From Vibrio rhodolitus (GTDB lineage: Bacteria > Pseudomonadota > Gammaproteobacteria > Enterobacterales > Vibrionaceae): a stretch of DNA of 64,000 nucleotides. Of the stretch, positions 9,881-19,854 are shown one piece after another. A program made the position numbers and the translations under genes. Numbering within the stretch: the first letter of the stretch is position 1; every line of letters begins with the position of its first letter. The notes below the pieces were generated by a model. That model had not been told where the DNA came from. It made no database searches and saw only the letters and a list, made by a program, of their open reading frames with translations. The DNA is taken from positions 1 to 64,000 of the forward strand of contig NZ_QLYZ01000009.1 of the NCBI RefSeq assembly GCF_003350325.1, in the 5' to 3' direction.

Positions 9881-11689
9881 ATGGCCAATTTAGATTTTCA
9901 CATCGTTAAACGAATTCGCGAACAGATTGCAAAAGGCAAAGAGCGCACGGCTCTTAAGCACAAAGTTGATGGCTCATGGCAAAGCATTAGCTGGACGCAA
10001 TTTGGTCAGCAAGTGGATGCAATGTCACTTGCACTATTGGCTCAAGGATTGAGAGTTCAAGACAAGATAGGGATCTTCTCTAACAACATGCCACAATGGA
10101 CAATTGCAGATTTTGCTGCGATGCAATTGCGTGGTGTGATTGTACCTATTTATCCAACCAACACGGCGGATCAGTCTGCTTATATTCTGCAAAATGCGGA
10201 TGTAAAAGTGCTGTTTGTTGGTGAACAAGCTCAATTTGATGCTGCGGTTTCTATTTTTGAACAATGTGAACAACTTGAGTTGGTTGTCGCGATGTCGGAA
10301 GGCATTGATATTGCTGAGCATGAATTTGCCATCAGTTGGAATGATTTTATTGCTAAAGGTAATGAGTCACACCAAGCTGAACTTGATGTGCGTCTAGACC
10401 AAGCGAGTCTAGATGATCTTCTTACCTTAATTTATACCTCAGGTACCACAGGGCAACCAAAAGGTGTAATGCTGGACTACGGCAACATTGCCGCTCAGTT
10501 GCAAGGTCATGATGAGCGACTCAGCTTATCTCAAGAAGATGTATCACTCTGTTTTCTACCACTATCGCACGTGTTTGAGCGAGCGTGGACTTTCTACGTG
10601 CTTTATAAAGGTGCAACAAACTGCTACCTACAAGACACGATGCAAGTGCGAGATGCACTGAGTGAAGTACGCCCAACAGTAATGAGTGCAGTGCCACGCT
10701 TCTATGAGAAGATCTTCTCGGCGATCCACGAAAAAGTGGCTAAAGCACCATTTATCCGCAAGGTAATGTTTACTTGGGCGGTCAATATGGGCGCGAAAAT
10801 GGCAGTTTGTCATCAGGAAGGACGCAAGCCTTCTTTGATGTTGAAGAAGTCACACAAGCTGGCGGATAAGCTCGTACTGTCTAAGTTGCGTGCGCTACTG
10901 GGTGGTCGAATTAACTTTATGCCATGTGGTGGTGCAAAGCTGGATGAAACCATCGGTCGCTTTTTCCATGCGATTGGTATCAACGTGAAGCTTGGCTACG
11001 GCATGACAGAAACCACAGCAACGGTTTCATGCTGGGATGATAAGTGCTTCAACCCTGACTCAATTGGTATGTCGATGCCAGGTGCGCAAGTTAAGATCGG
11101 TGAGAACAATGAGATCTTAGTGCGTGGTCCTATGGTGATGCGTGGCTACTACAAGATGCCAAAAGAGACCGCGGAAACGTTCGATGAGCATGGCTTCTTG
11201 AAGACCGGTGATGCGGGTCATATCGATGAGAATGGTAACCTGTTTATCACCGACCGTATCAAAGAGCTGATGAAAACGTCTAATGGTAAGTACATTGCGC
11301 CACAAGTCGTTGAAGGTGCCATCGGTAAAGACCATTTCATTGAGCAGATTGCGGTTATCGCGGATACACGTAAGTTTGTTTCAGCGCTTATCGTGCCATG
11401 TTTTGATAGCTTGGAAGAGTACGCGAAAGAGCTAAACATTAAGTATCACGATCGTGTTGAGTTGATTAAGCACAACCAGATCATTGAGATGCTCGAAAAG
11501 CGTGTTAACGATCTGCAAAAAGAACTGGCTAAGTTTGAACAAGTTAAGAAGTTTAAGCTATTACCAAAAGCTTTCTCGATGGACGATGGTGAATTAACGC
11601 CGACACAAAAACTGCGTCGTAAAGTCATTCACGATAAGTATCACAATGAAATCGAAGAAATGTACAACGACAAGCACTCAGACAAGTAG
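9881..11689 (+). CDS. Long-chain acyl-CoA synthetase (AMP-binding)
   Basis: This 602-residue adenylate-forming enzyme has the P-loop [11 protein letters not shown] (185-195), a GYGMTET motif in the middle, and LKTGDAGH and [17 protein letters not shown] near the C-terminus. It belongs to the FACL/FadD15-like branch, which activates long-chain fatty acids to acyl-CoA through an acyl-AMP intermediate. It differs from classic FadD by its short N-terminus and [12 protein letters not shown] hinge. It is a single gene with its own terminators, between leuO and ilvI. Which fatty acids it uses cannot be read from the sequence. Confidence 0.9.
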   Translation: MANLDFHIVKRIREQIAKGKERTALKHKVDGSWQSISWTQFGQQVDAMSLALLAQGLRVQDKIGIFSNNMPQWTIADFAAMQLRGVIVPIYPTNTADQSAYILQNADVKVLFVGEQAQFDAAVSIFEQCEQLELVVAMSEGIDIAEHEFAISWNDFIAKGNESHQAELDVRLDQASLDDLLTLIYTSGTTGQPKGVMLDYGNIAAQLQGHDERLSLSQEDVSLCFLPLSHVFERAWTFYVLYKGATNCYLQDTMQVRDALSEVRPTVMSAVPRFYEKIFSAIHEKVAKAPFIRKVMFTWAVNMGAKMAVCHQEGRKPSLMLKKSHKLADKLVLSKLRALLGGRINFMPCGGAKLDETIGRFFHAIGINVKLGYGMTETTATVSCWDDKCFNPDSIGMSMPGAQVKIGENNEILVRGPMVMRGYYKMPKETAETFDEHGFLKTGDAGHIDENGNLFITDRIKELMKTSNGKYIAPQVVEGAIGKDHFIEQIAVIADTRKFVSALIVPCFDSLEEYAKELNIKYHDRVELIKHNQIIEMLEKRVNDLQKELAKFEQVKKFKLLPKAFSMDDGELTPTQKLRRKVIHDKYHNEIEEMYNDKHSDK

Positions 11690-11717
11690 TCGCTAAGTCC
11701 TGTATCGAACAAGTGAG

Positions 11718-11745
11718 ATCCCCAGCAGTGCTGGGGATTTTTTTC
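11718..11745 (+). terminator. Terminator after the acyl-CoA synthetase
   Basis: ATCCCCAGC pairs with GCTGGGGAT, followed by seven T, about 28 bases past the stop codon. Confidence 0.9.
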
Positions 11746-11749
11746 GCAC

Positions 11750-11776
11750 AAAGGTGGATAAATATTATCCACCTTT
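11750..11776. terminator. Second, symmetrical terminator
   Basis: AAAGGTGGATAA pairs with TTATCCACCTTTT around a three-base loop, with T on one side and A on the other. It lies a few bases after the first terminator, so the pair forms a double stop before the ilvI promoter region. Confidence 0.75.
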
Positions 11777-11780
11777 TTTG

Positions 11781-12065
11781 TTGGGATTTACCTAATTTGA
11801 TGCTGCGGGTATGCCACGCTTATGCTGGTTTATCTAATAACATCCTGTTTCTTAGAATTGTGTCGGTAATGGGAGAAAAGTCGCAATAGATTCCTTGCTA
11901 AGAAAACGTTACATTTGTTGCCGTATCTTGTGTTTTGTTATGACTGAACGCAAGGCATAGAGAAGAAGTGGAAGTCTTTCTAATTAGGCTAAAAGTAAGC
12001 CCTAGACTATGTGACTACTGCGCAGTTTATTGACCTGATTAGCTGGCGCAGATAAGGAGAATAAT
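11781..12065 (+). promoter_or_regulatory. ilvIH upstream region
   Basis: This 285-base stretch should hold the ilvIH promoter. In E. coli, ilvIH is controlled by Lrp binding to several upstream sites. I find no clear leader-peptide/terminator pair, so attenuation like that of leu is not supported. An AT-rich part around 11880-11990 could hold Lrp sites, but I see no strong consensus. Confidence 0.35.
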
Positions 12066-13790
12066 ATGGCAGCAATGTTGTCCGGTAATGAGATGGTCGT
12101 TCAATCTCTTATCGAAGAAGGCGTTGAACAAATTTTTGGTTATCCAGGTGGTTCTGTTCTGGATATCTATGATGCTCTTCATGCTAAAACCGACCAAATT
12201 AAACATGTTTTAGTTCGTCATGAACAAGCCGCGACCCATATGGCTGACGGTTATGCCCGCGCAACGGGTAAGCCAGGTGTAGTGTTGGTCTGTTCTGGAC
12301 CTGGTGCCACGAATACCATCACGGGTATCGCTACCGCGTATATGGACTCAATCCCAATGATTGTCATTTCTGGTAACGTGCCGAACAACTTGATTGGTAA
12401 TGATGCCTTCCAAGAGTGCGACATTGTTGGTGTCTCACGTCCAGTTGTAAAACACAGTTTTTTGGTGAAAAAAGCAGAAGACATTCCTGAAACGGTTAAA
12501 AAAGCCTTTTATATTGCTACCACAGGTCGTCCTGGTCCGGTGTTAATTGACCTGCCAAAAGACGTGATTAATCCCCAATTCAAATTCCCTTATGAGTATC
12601 CTGCGTCGGTTTCGATGCGCTCATACAAGCCAACCACAACCGGTCACAAAGGTCAGATCAAAAAAGCACTTAAAGCGCTATTAGATGCGAAGAAGCCAGT
12701 GCTTTATGTCGGTGGTGGCGCGGTGATCTCGCAAGCGGATGCACCTCTTTTGAAACTTTCGGAAACCCTTAATCTTCCGGTAGTGAGTACGCTGATGGGG
12801 CTGGGGGCTTTCCCTGGTACCCATAAAAACTCCTTGGGTATGCTGGGTATGCATGGCACCTATGAAGCCAATATGGCGATGCATGATGCGGATCTTATCT
12901 TTGGTATTGGGGTGCGTTTTGATGACCGGACTACCAATAATCTGGAAAAGTACTGCCCAAATGCACGCGTAATGCATATTGATATTGACCCATCATCGAT
13001 TTCGAAAAACGTTAAAGCAGACTTGCCGATTGTTGGCTCGGCTGACAAAGTGCTTGAATCTATGGTCAGCTTGCTGGTGGAGCAAGGTGGCAGTAATGAT
13101 GAGCAAGCGCTTAACACATGGTGGGATGAAATTCAGACTTGGCGTGATAAAGAGTGCCTGAGTTATGAAACTTCTCCTGAGCGCATTAAGCCGCAGCAAG
13201 TTATTGAAACCTTGCATCGCTTAACTAATGGTGATGCTTATGTTGCTTCGGATGTCGGTCAGCATCAAATGTTTGCCGCGCTTTACTATCCGTTCAATAA
13301 GCCACGCCGTTGGATTAACTCTGGTGGTCTTGGCACCATGGGCTTTGGTTTACCTGCTGGCATGGGGGTGAAATTTGCTAAGCCGGATGAAGAAGTGGTG
13401 GTAGTGACAGGTGATGGCAGTATTCAGATGAATATTCAGGAGCTATCGACTGCCATGCAGTACGATATCCCAGTGAAAATTATCAACTTAAACAACCGTT
13501 TCTTAGGTATGGTGAAGCAGTGGCAAGATATTATTTATCAAGGTCGCCACTCCAACTCTTACATGAGTTCTGTACCTGACTTTGCTGCGATTGCTGAAGC
13601 GTATGGTCATGTCGGTATCCGCATTGAAACGCCGGATCAGCTCGAGTCTGGCTTAAAACAAGCCCTTGAGATGAAAGATCGTTTGGTGTTTGTTGATATC
13701 AATGTCGATGAAACTGAGCACGTATACCCAATGCAAATTAAAGGTGAGGGTATGGATAAGATGTGGCTAAGCAAGACGGAGCGTACCTAA
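12066..13790 (+). CDS. ilvI: Acetolactate synthase III, large subunit
   Basis: The 574-residue thiamine-diphosphate enzyme makes acetolactate or acetohydroxybutyrate for valine, leucine and isoleucine synthesis. The N-terminal [14 protein letters not shown] and the [17 protein letters not shown] segment holding the catalytic glutamate are present, as is the ThDP/Mg site GDGSIQMN. An AGGAGA ribosome site precedes ATG. The regulatory subunit gene ilvH starts two bases after the stop. It supplies 2-ketoisovalerate to the leu pathway encoded nearby. Confidence 0.97.
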   Translation: MAAMLSGNEMVVQSLIEEGVEQIFGYPGGSVLDIYDALHAKTDQIKHVLVRHEQAATHMADGYARATGKPGVVLVCSGPGATNTITGIATAYMDSIPMIVISGNVPNNLIGNDAFQECDIVGVSRPVVKHSFLVKKAEDIPETVKKAFYIATTGRPGPVLIDLPKDVINPQFKFPYEYPASVSMRSYKPTTTGHKGQIKKALKALLDAKKPVLYVGGGAVISQADAPLLKLSETLNLPVVSTLMGLGAFPGTHKNSLGMLGMHGTYEANMAMHDADLIFGIGVRFDDRTTNNLEKYCPNARVMHIDIDPSSISKNVKADLPIVGSADKVLESMVSLLVEQGGSNDEQALNTWWDEIQTWRDKECLSYETSPERIKPQQVIETLHRLTNGDAYVASDVGQHQMFAALYYPFNKPRRWINSGGLGTMGFGLPAGMGVKFAKPDEEVVVVTGDGSIQMNIQELSTAMQYDIPVKIINLNNRFLGMVKQWQDIIYQGRHSNSYMSSVPDFAAIAEAYGHVGIRIETPDQLESGLKQALEMKDRLVFVDINVDETEHVYPMQIKGEGMDKMWLSKTERT

Positions 13791-13791
13791 T

Positions 13792-14286
13792 ATGAGACAT
13801 ATCATTTCACTACTACTAGAAAACCAACCTGGTGCTTTGTCTCGTGTGGTTGGTCTGTTCTCACAACGTGGCTATAACATTGAATCTTTGACGGTTTCGC
13901 CAACTGATGATGAGACTTTATCGCGTTTGAACATCACGACCATCTCTGATGATCTCGAATTAGAGCAGATCCAAAAGCAATTGCATAAGCTGATTGATGT
14001 ACTCAAAGTGCAAGAAGTGACAGAGCTTGAGCACATTGAACGTGAACTTCTGATGGTTAAGGTCAAAGCTAGCGGCTTTGCTCGCGCAGAAGTCAAACGT
14101 ACCGCAGATATCTTCCGGGGTCAGATTGTCGATGTGACGGCTGCGCAATACACAGTGCAGCTAACCGGAACAAGCGAAAAGCTCGATGCCTTTATTCAGG
14201 CGCTTTCTGAAGTGACGGAAGTGATTGAAGTGGCGCGCAGTGGCGTGGTGGGCATTACTCGTGGTGAGCGAGCGCTAAGACCTTAG
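13792..14286 (+). CDS. ilvH: Acetolactate synthase III, regulatory subunit
   Basis: The product has 164 residues. An ACT domain fills about residues 2-76 (RHIISLLLENQPGALSRVVGLFSQRGYNIESL) and binds valine for feedback inhibition; the C-terminal half is the usual ALS small-subunit domain. It starts one base after the ilvI stop codon and ends before a strong terminator shared with serA. Length and sequence are ordinary. Confidence 0.97.
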   Translation: MRHIISLLLENQPGALSRVVGLFSQRGYNIESLTVSPTDDETLSRLNITTISDDLELEQIQKQLHKLIDVLKVQEVTELEHIERELLMVKVKASGFARAEVKRTADIFRGQIVDVTAAQYTVQLTGTSEKLDAFIQALSEVTEVIEVARSGVVGITRGERALRP

Positions 14287-14314
14287 AAAGTCGCACTACA
14301 ATTTGCTAATTACC

Positions 14315-14346
14315 ATAAAAAACCACCGCATTACGCGGTGGTTTTG
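14315..14346. terminator. Bidirectional terminator, ilvH/serA
   Basis: AACCACCGC pairs with GCGGTGGTT around a four-base loop, with A before and T after. It separates the convergent ilvIH and serA genes. Confidence 0.9.
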
Positions 14347-14370
14347 TGTTTCTAAGCGTTTAAGCCGCGA

Positions 14371-15600
14371 TTAGTGCAGGATACGTGCGCGAATCGTGCC
14401 TTCAATCTCTTTTAGTTTCTCTAAAGCTTCTTTAGAGCGTTCTGTTTCGACATCAATAACCACATAACCGATGTCAGCCGCCGTTTGCAGATACTGACCA
14501 GCAATGTTGATTCCTTCTTCGGCGAAGATGGTGTTAATTTGCGTCAAAATACCTGGGCGGTTTTGGTGAATGTGCAGCAGACGTGAGCAGTCACGATGCT
14601 CTGGTAGCGCAACTTCAGGGAAGTTCACGCTTGATAGTGTTGAACCGTTGTCTGAGTATTTCGCCAGCTTGCCAGCCACTTCCACACCGATATTTTCTTG
14701 TGCTTCTTGGGTCGAACCACCTACGTGTGGCGTTAAGATCACGTTGTCGTATTTTTGCAGTGGCGACTCAAATGGGTCTGCGTTGGTCTTAGGTTCGGTT
14801 GGGAACACGTCGATCGCCGCGCCAGAGATATGACCGGCTTCTAGCGAATGACATAGCGCTTCAATATCCACCACAGTGCCGCGCGCGGCGTTAATAAAGA
14901 TTGCGCCAGGCTTCATGCGAGCAAACTCATCAGCACCCATCATATTCTTGGTTTCTGGGGTTTCAGGAACATGCAGTGAAATCACATCACACTTGTTCAG
15001 TAGCTCGCTCATCGTTGCCACTTGCGTCGCGTTACCAAGTGATAGTTTGTTTTCGATATCGTAGTAGTAAACTCGCATACCGAGGTTTTCCGCAATAATA
15101 CCAAGCTGAGTACCGATGTGACCGTAACCAATAATACCTAGACGTTTACCACGAGCTTCGTAAGAGTTATCGGCGCTTTTTTTCCAAATACCACGATGTG
15201 CCAGTGCGTTTTTCTCTGGAATACCACGCAGTAGCAGTAGGATTTGACCAAGGACTAATTCAGCGACGCTGCGCGTGTTTGAAAACGGCGCGTTGAATAC
15301 TGGAATACCGCGTACCGCTGCCGCGTTAAGATCAACTTGGTTAGTACCGATACAGAAACAGCCAATCGCAACCAGTTTTTCTGCTGCATCAATCACTTGT
15401 TGTGAAAGGTTGGTACGCGAACGGATACCAATGAAATGCGCATCTTTAACCGCTTCAAGTAGCTCTTCTTCCGGTAACGAGCCCTTGTGGTATTCGATAT
15501 TGGTATAACCTGCAGCTTGTAAAACTTCTACTGAAGATGGGTGCAGACCTTCTAGAAGTAGTATTTTTATTTTGTCTTTTTCCAGTGAAACTTTGGCCAT
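14371..15600 (-). CDS. serA: D-3-phosphoglycerate dehydrogenase
   Basis: The 409-residue enzyme oxidises 3-phosphoglycerate, the first step of serine synthesis. The N-terminus MAKVSLEKDKIKILLLEG matches E. coli SerA. The NAD fold has GYGHIG (about 158-163), catalytic Arg and His lie in NAARGTVV and LTPHVGGST, and a C-terminal ACT domain binds serine. The longest ORF starts 17 codons earlier, but AAGGA seven bases before ATG 15600 and the family N-terminus set the start used here. Confidence 0.97.
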   Translation of the reverse strand: MAKVSLEKDKIKILLLEGLHPSSVEVLQAAGYTNIEYHKGSLPEEELLEAVKDAHFIGIRSRTNLSQQVIDAAEKLVAIGCFCIGTNQVDLNAAAVRGIPVFNAPFSNTRSVAELVLGQILLLLRGIPEKNALAHRGIWKKSADNSYEARGKRLGIIGYGHIGTQLGIIAENLGMRVYYYDIENKLSLGNATQVATMSELLNKCDVISLHVPETPETKNMMGADEFARMKPGAIFINAARGTVVDIEALCHSLEAGHISGAAIDVFPTEPKTNADPFESPLQKYDNVILTPHVGGSTQEAQENIGVEVAGKLAKYSDNGSTLSSVNFPEVALPEHRDCSRLLHIHQNRPGILTQINTIFAEEGINIAGQYLQTAADIGYVVIDVETERSKEALEKLKEIEGTIRARILH

Positions 15601-15912
15601 TGTCTTCATCCTTAAAATGGGGAAAGGGGGCTGAACTGGCGCACATTGCATTCAAACAGCTAAAACAGAATGTTGATTAGCCGATTTTTAGGAGCGCAAA
15701 CGTTTTCCTTGTGCGTCTTCTGCTCACTAAGTTAACAAAAAAAATCTGCTTTGGGTAAGAAAATTACGGAATAATGAATAATTTTTAGGCACAGAAAATA
15801 CAAAAGCGACCCGAAAGAGGGTCGCTTGTAATGAAATAACAGAATCGCTGGTTAGTAGTTGATTAGAGAAGTGTTATTTAAACCCGCTCATCAAACTTTG
15901 CCAGTTAGGCGG
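15601..15912 (-). promoter_or_regulatory. Intergenic region serA-rpiA
   Basis: These 312 bases hold the rpiA terminator (15800-15830) and an AT-rich stretch (15730-15790) that should contain the serA promoter. I see no gene. Lrp control of serA is known in E. coli; a site cannot be confirmed here. Confidence 0.4.
15800..15830 (-). terminator. Terminator of rpiA
   Basis: On the minus strand AAGCGACCC pairs with GGGTCGCTT around a six-base loop and is followed by TTGTATTTTC. It lies about 80 bases past the rpiA stop. Confidence 0.8.
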
Positions 15913-16569
15913 TTATTCTTCGATTTTTGCGCCGTTTGGAGTACCTGTGATCACGACATCTGCGCCGCGAGCAGCAAATAGCCCCACAGTAACTACGCCA
16001 GGAATCGCGTTGATAGCACGTTCCATCTCTTTAGGGTTAACGATCTGCATGTTGTGTACATCTAAGATCACGTTACCGTTGTCAGTGATCACGCCTTCAC
16101 GGTACGCAGGATCACCACCCAGTTTTACCAGTTCACGCGCAACGTATGAACGTGCCATAGGAATAACTTCAACTGGTAGTGGGAATTGACCTAAGATATC
16201 GACCGCTTTTGTATCGTCGACGATACAGATGAATTTCTCAGAGATAGCTGCCACGATCTTTTCACGAGTTAGTGCTGCGCCACCACCTTTGATCATATCG
16301 CGATGAGCATTGATTTCATCCGCGCCATCAACGTAGATATCGAGTTTTATTACGTCATTACAGTCAAACACTTCAATGCCAAGATCTTTTAGGCGTTGCG
16401 TTGATGCTTCTGAGCTTGATACCGCACCTTTGATATCATCTTTGATTGTACCTAGTGCATCGATGAAGTGATTAACGGTTGAGCCAGTACCTACGCCTAC
16501 AATGCTGTCTTTCTCTACATACTTAAGCGCAGCCCATGCTGCTTCTTTTTTCATCTCATCTTGAGTCAT
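15913..16569 (-). CDS. rpiA: Ribose-5-phosphate isomerase A
   Basis: The 218-residue enzyme interconverts ribose-5-phosphate and ribulose-5-phosphate. The signatures [23 protein letters not shown] and [12 protein letters not shown] are present. Two ATGs lie six bases apart: AGGAG touches the first but is well spaced (six bases) for the second, which also matches the E. coli start MTQDE, so 16569 is chosen. A TATAAT box at 16612-16617 on the minus strand may be part of its own promoter. Confidence 0.97.
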   Translation of the reverse strand: MTQDEMKKEAAWAALKYVEKDSIVGVGTGSTVNHFIDALGTIKDDIKGAVSSSEASTQRLKDLGIEVFDCNDVIKLDIYVDGADEINAHRDMIKGGGAALTREKIVAAISEKFICIVDDTKAVDILGQFPLPVEVIPMARSYVARELVKLGGDPAYREGVITDNGNVILDVHNMQIVNPKEMERAINAIPGVVTVGLFAARGADVVITGTPNGAKIEE

Positions 16570-16622
16570 GCTCATCTCCTAACTGGATGGATAGTTAACG
16601 TTTGCGCGCGGATTATATACCC

Positions 16623-17219
16623 TCAGAGATGACTTTCCCATTGCCATATCCTGCTCGGTGTCACTATTTTTGGTAGTGGCACATCCCAAGACTCGATGGG
16701 TAACTGGCTGACATGCTGACAATCGTGCGCTAAGCCAATTGGTTTGGCGCCTTGTCCGGCGTGAAACCACGGGGCTAAAGTGCGATCGTAGTAGCCTCCA
16801 CCCATGCCCAAGCGATGACCGGTTGAGTCAAAGGCAACCAATGGGGTGCAGATGAGATCAAGTTTGGCTAAAGGTTGAATTAGGTGCTGTTTGAGTTTGG
16901 GCTCAAGAATGCGGTATTGATTTAATACCATTTCGGTATTGGTTTGGTAGTGGAGAAAAAGAAGGTGACCTTTAGAGAAAGGATGAATCACCGGTAGATA
17001 GACTTGTTTGCCTTGCTGCCATAACCATTCAATCAGGGGGTGGGTATCTACTTCACCATCGGCACTGAGATAGAGTGCGATATGTTGTGCACTAGTGAGC
17101 TCTGGCAGAGTGGAAAACTGCTCGACCAGTCTAACACCTGCTTGCTGTTGAAATTGTGGTGAGAGTTGTCGTCTGAGTTGGCGAATTTGCTGACGAAATT
17201 CTTGTCGTGAAAGATTCAT
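16623..17219 (-). CDS. ygfA: 5-formyltetrahydrofolate cyclo-ligase
   Basis: The 198-residue protein has the family signature GMGGGYYDRTL near the C-terminus and an N-terminal basic helix SRQEFRQQIRQLRRQL. It converts 5-formyl-THF to 5,10-methenyl-THF using ATP and has been linked to persistence in E. coli. It lies directly downstream of 6S RNA, as in E. coli, so read-through from ssrS may express it. The ribosome binding site is weak. Confidence 0.92.
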   Translation of the reverse strand: MNLSRQEFRQQIRQLRRQLSPQFQQQAGVRLVEQFSTLPELTSAQHIALYLSADGEVDTHPLIEWLWQQGKQVYLPVIHPFSKGHLLFLHYQTNTEMVLNQYRILEPKLKQHLIQPLAKLDLICTPLVAFDSTGHRLGMGGGYYDRTLAPWFHAGQGAKPIGLAHDCQHVSQLPIESWDVPLPKIVTPSRIWQWESHL

Positions 17220-17224
17220 CTTGA

Positions 17225-17252
17225 TACCCGAGTTAGAAAGGGTATCGAAGGA
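17225..17252 (-). terminator. Hairpin after 6S RNA
   Basis: On the minus strand GGGTATC pairs with GATACCC around CTTC, followed by TTTCT. It directly follows the 6S 3' end and may terminate part of the transcripts or mark the processed end. A further GGGTATC copy lies just before the ygfA start. Confidence 0.5.
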
Positions 17253-17434
17253 TACCCCAGAGTGCCGTTGGAGATTTAGACCCTTGAACCAGCTGGTTCA
17301 AGGCGGATCAGCAATGATGACCGTAGGCTTCTCGGTACATGCCGAGCTTGCTCAATAGCCTTCAAGTACTAACCCTTAAGGATTGCTTATCGGCTCAGGG
17401 ACATAATCCCACTAACGTACACTCCAGGGTAATA
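17250..17434 (-). ncRNA. ssrS: 6S RNA
   Basis: The minus strand carries the conserved 6S core: TCCCTGAGCCGATAAGC near the 5' side, GAGCAAGCTCGGCATGTACC and GAGAAGCCT in the middle, and CCTTGAACCAGCTGGTTCAAGG near the 3' side. The ends pair as TACCCTGGAGTG with CACTCTGGGGTA. Length is about 185 bases, close to the 183 of E. coli. 6S RNA mimics an open promoter and binds sigma-70 RNA polymerase in stationary phase. It sits between zapA and ygfA. Ends are estimated from the closing stem. Confidence 0.93.
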
Positions 17435-17499
17435 CTGGATCTTAGTCGTGCTGCTGTGGTTAAGTCCAGCGATTAAATGCCCAACTAAGAAAAATCGTT

Positions 17500-17829
17500 T
17501 CAAGCAAAAGGTACTGGCTTTCCTGGCTGTATTTTACTTAGTGCATCATCAAGTGACGCTGTGAGCTTTTCCATTCGCTCATTCAGTTGTGATTGCAACT
17601 CTTCATGCTGCTGTGTTGAGGAGTCACGAGTCTCTAAGTCATAGCAAAAGTTGAGCGCCGCGATGGTCAATAAATGCACCTCGTTGGTCACTTTAGTCTT
17701 GTCTGTCATGTCTTTCAAACGATCATTGAGTCGTTTGGCCGCCTGAAGCAGCGCTTCTTCCTGACCAGCTGGGCAGTTAACGCGCGTTAACTTTCCTAAA
17801 ATTTCAACTTCTACCGCTTGGCTACTCAT
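17500..17829 (-). CDS. zapA: Cell division protein ZapA
   Basis: The 109-residue protein has the ZapA fold: an N-terminal globular part (EVEILGKLTRVNCPAGQEEAL) and a C-terminal coiled coil. It binds and bundles FtsZ at midcell. The longest ORF starts two codons earlier at a GTG; ATG 17829 (MSSQAVEVEI) fits the family better. It is upstream of 6S RNA on the same strand, as in E. coli, and divergent from ygfB. Confidence 0.93.
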   Translation of the reverse strand: MSSQAVEVEILGKLTRVNCPAGQEEALLQAAKRLNDRLKDMTDKTKVTNEVHLLTIAALNFCYDLETRDSSTQQHEELQSQLNERMEKLTASLDDALSKIQPGKPVPFA

Positions 17830-18062
17830 ATCCACTCTACACTTAAATTAAGGTGACAATGCAGACCATCACCGAGGGGGAAACTATAGAAAAAGCGATG
17901 TTAAGATTCAAGTCTTTCCCGTGCAACAACGCTAAAACACAGGACAATCACACAGTAATTGGGCAAATTGCATAAAAGGCGCGCATTATTCACCAGTTGT
18001 ACATTTTCGCTTATCCGTGTAAGTGGTAGGATTAAGTATTATTTCAAAATTTAGGTTTATCC

Positions 18063-18641
18063 ATGAGTAAGATCACCCTTCCAGATTACTTAACCTTCGC
18101 CAGCGAAATGCAATCAGCCGGTTTAGCCGTCAATCCATCGGAATTACATGGCTTGCTTACGGGTATGTTAAGTGGTGGTTTGAGCTTAACTGACAAGAGT
18201 TGGCAGCCACTCATTTTTGATTACACCAATGAAGGGATGGGATGGCCGGATAAAGCTTTAACGCTTGCGCAGCAAACATTAGATGCGACGATCAAAGAAA
18301 TGACCGGTACGGATATGGAGCTGTCACTGTTGTTGCCTGATGAAGAGGCAAGCGCAAGCTTATTTGATATCGCAGATGGTGTAGCCGATTGGGTTAACCA
18401 CTTTATCTCTGGCTTAGGTTTGGTCGCAACCGATCTTAAAAAAGCCTCAAGCCAAGCAAAAGAGGCGCTGAGCGACCTTGAAGAAATTGCTAAGCTGGGT
18501 ATCGATGAAGAAGATGATATGCAAGAGCAAGCGGTGCTGCTTGAGCAAGTGGTGGAGCACATCAAAGTGTGTGTGCTGACGATCCACGCAGAATTTGGTC
18601 AAAAACCGAATCAGCAAGAAGCTGCACCAACGATTCACTAA
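18063..18641 (+). CDS. ygfB: UPF0149 family protein YgfB
   Basis: The 192-residue protein matches the YgfB/YecA (UPF0149) family, with the [13 protein letters not shown] segment near residues 27-39 and a [15 protein letters not shown] helix in the middle. It lacks the C-terminal zinc-binding SEC-C motif of YecA. Its molecular role is not settled in most bacteria; in Pseudomonas, YgfB influences ampD-ampC regulation. It starts an operon with ubiH and ubiI; ubiH follows 13 bases after its stop. In E. coli, pepP lies between ygfB and ubiH; no pepP is present here. Confidence 0.9.
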   Translation: MSKITLPDYLTFASEMQSAGLAVNPSELHGLLTGMLSGGLSLTDKSWQPLIFDYTNEGMGWPDKALTLAQQTLDATIKEMTGTDMELSLLLPDEEASASLFDIADGVADWVNHFISGLGLVATDLKKASSQAKEALSDLEEIAKLGIDEEDDMQEQAVLLEQVVEHIKVCVLTIHAEFGQKPNQQEAAPTIH

Positions 18642-18654
18642 CTAGGTTGTCAAA

Positions 18655-19833
18655 ATGAAGCAGTTTGATGTGGTAATTGCTGGTGGTGCGATGGCAGGTA
18701 TGACGCTTGCTTTGGCACTTGATAGCCTGTCACAAGGCCGTTTGAGTATTGCAGTTGTCGAACCATTTGTGGTCGATCATCAAGCCCACCCTGGCTTTGA
18801 TTCTCGTTCAATCGCCCTCTCGTATGGCACGGTACAGATCCTTAAGCAGTTAAATCTATGGGGTGATATTGCTCCAGTTGCGACAGCCATTAAGCATATC
18901 CATGTTTCTGATCGCTCTCATGCAGGGATGACAGAGATTGATCATCAAGATCTTAATGTGTCGGCATTAGGTTATGTGGTTGAACTTGCCGATGTTGGTC
19001 GCCTCTATCAGCAGAAAGTTACGCAATCTAAGCAGATCGAATTGCTGAGCCCGGAAGCAGTTACGCAAGTCAAACGCACGGCGAGCCATTGTCTTGTGAC
19101 ACTAAAAAGTGGTGAGCAGGTGCAGTGTAAGTTGCTTGTTGCGGCTGATGGCGCGATCTCTTCATGTTGTCAGCAGTTGGGGATTGAGTTGCGCGAACAC
19201 GACTTTGAGCAAGTTGCTGTGATCGCCAATATTCGTACCGAGCAACCACATCAAGGTCGCGCGTTTGAAAGGTTCACCGAGCAAGGACCTGTGGCCTTGT
19301 TGCCGATGAGTGACAATCGTATGTCGCTGGTCTGGTGCCTACGACCAGAGCGCGCTCAGCAAGTATTGCAGCTTGATGAGCAAGCGTTTTTAGCGCAGCT
19401 ACAACACGATTTTGGCTGGCGACTCGGGCGTTTAACACAGGTGGGGGCTCGTGCAAGTTACCCGCTGTTGCTGCGCTATCGCGAGCAAAATACTTCGCAC
19501 CGTTTTGCGATTGTCGGTAATGCAGCGCAAACCCTACATCCGATTGCCGGACAAGGTTTCAACTTAGGTATTCGTGATGTGGCAAGCTTGGCTGAAGAGA
19601 TGATGAATTCGTTAGACGATGTGGGCGCCTACTCAGTACTGAGCGCTTTTAGACAGCGTCGCGAAGCAGACCGTATTGGCACCATCACCTTGACCTCATC
19701 CTTGGTGCATTTGTTTTCAAATGATTATTTGTCGCTACGAATTGGACGCAATCTAGGTTTAGCTTTGATGGATAACCTAGCTCCGCTCAAAGCGCCATTA
19801 CTGCAAAGAACTTTAGGTTTAGTCGCGCGCTAG
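18655..19833 (+). CDS. ubiH: Ubiquinone hydroxylase UbiH
   Basis: The 392-residue FAD monooxygenase has an N-terminal dinucleotide fold (VVIAGGAMAGMTLAL) and the second FAD motif in the form GNAAQTLHPIAGQGFNLG. It hydroxylates the ring at C6 in ubiquinone synthesis. The usual GDAAH of the second motif is GNAAQ here, which is also common in UbiH. It lies between ygfB and ubiI, with 13- and 21-base gaps, so one transcript is likely. Confidence 0.93.
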   Translation: MKQFDVVIAGGAMAGMTLALALDSLSQGRLSIAVVEPFVVDHQAHPGFDSRSIALSYGTVQILKQLNLWGDIAPVATAIKHIHVSDRSHAGMTEIDHQDLNVSALGYVVELADVGRLYQQKVTQSKQIELLSPEAVTQVKRTASHCLVTLKSGEQVQCKLLVAADGAISSCCQQLGIELREHDFEQVAVIANIRTEQPHQGRAFERFTEQGPVALLPMSDNRMSLVWCLRPERAQQVLQLDEQAFLAQLQHDFGWRLGRLTQVGARASYPLLLRYREQNTSHRFAIVGNAAQTLHPIAGQGFNLGIRDVASLAEEMMNSLDDVGAYSVLSAFRQRREADRIGTITLTSSLVHLFSNDYLSLRIGRNLGLALMDNLAPLKAPLLQRTLGLVAR

Positions 19834-19854
19834 CGCTGAAAAGGATTCAATAAA

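Noticed and set aside
11800..11889. 29-codon ORF upstream of ilvI, rich in Ile, Leu and Val codons (ILFLRIVSV)
   Set aside because: It could suggest an attenuation leader, but there is no ribosome site before its ATG and no terminator hairpin with a T run between it and ilvI. E. coli ilvIH is controlled by Lrp instead.
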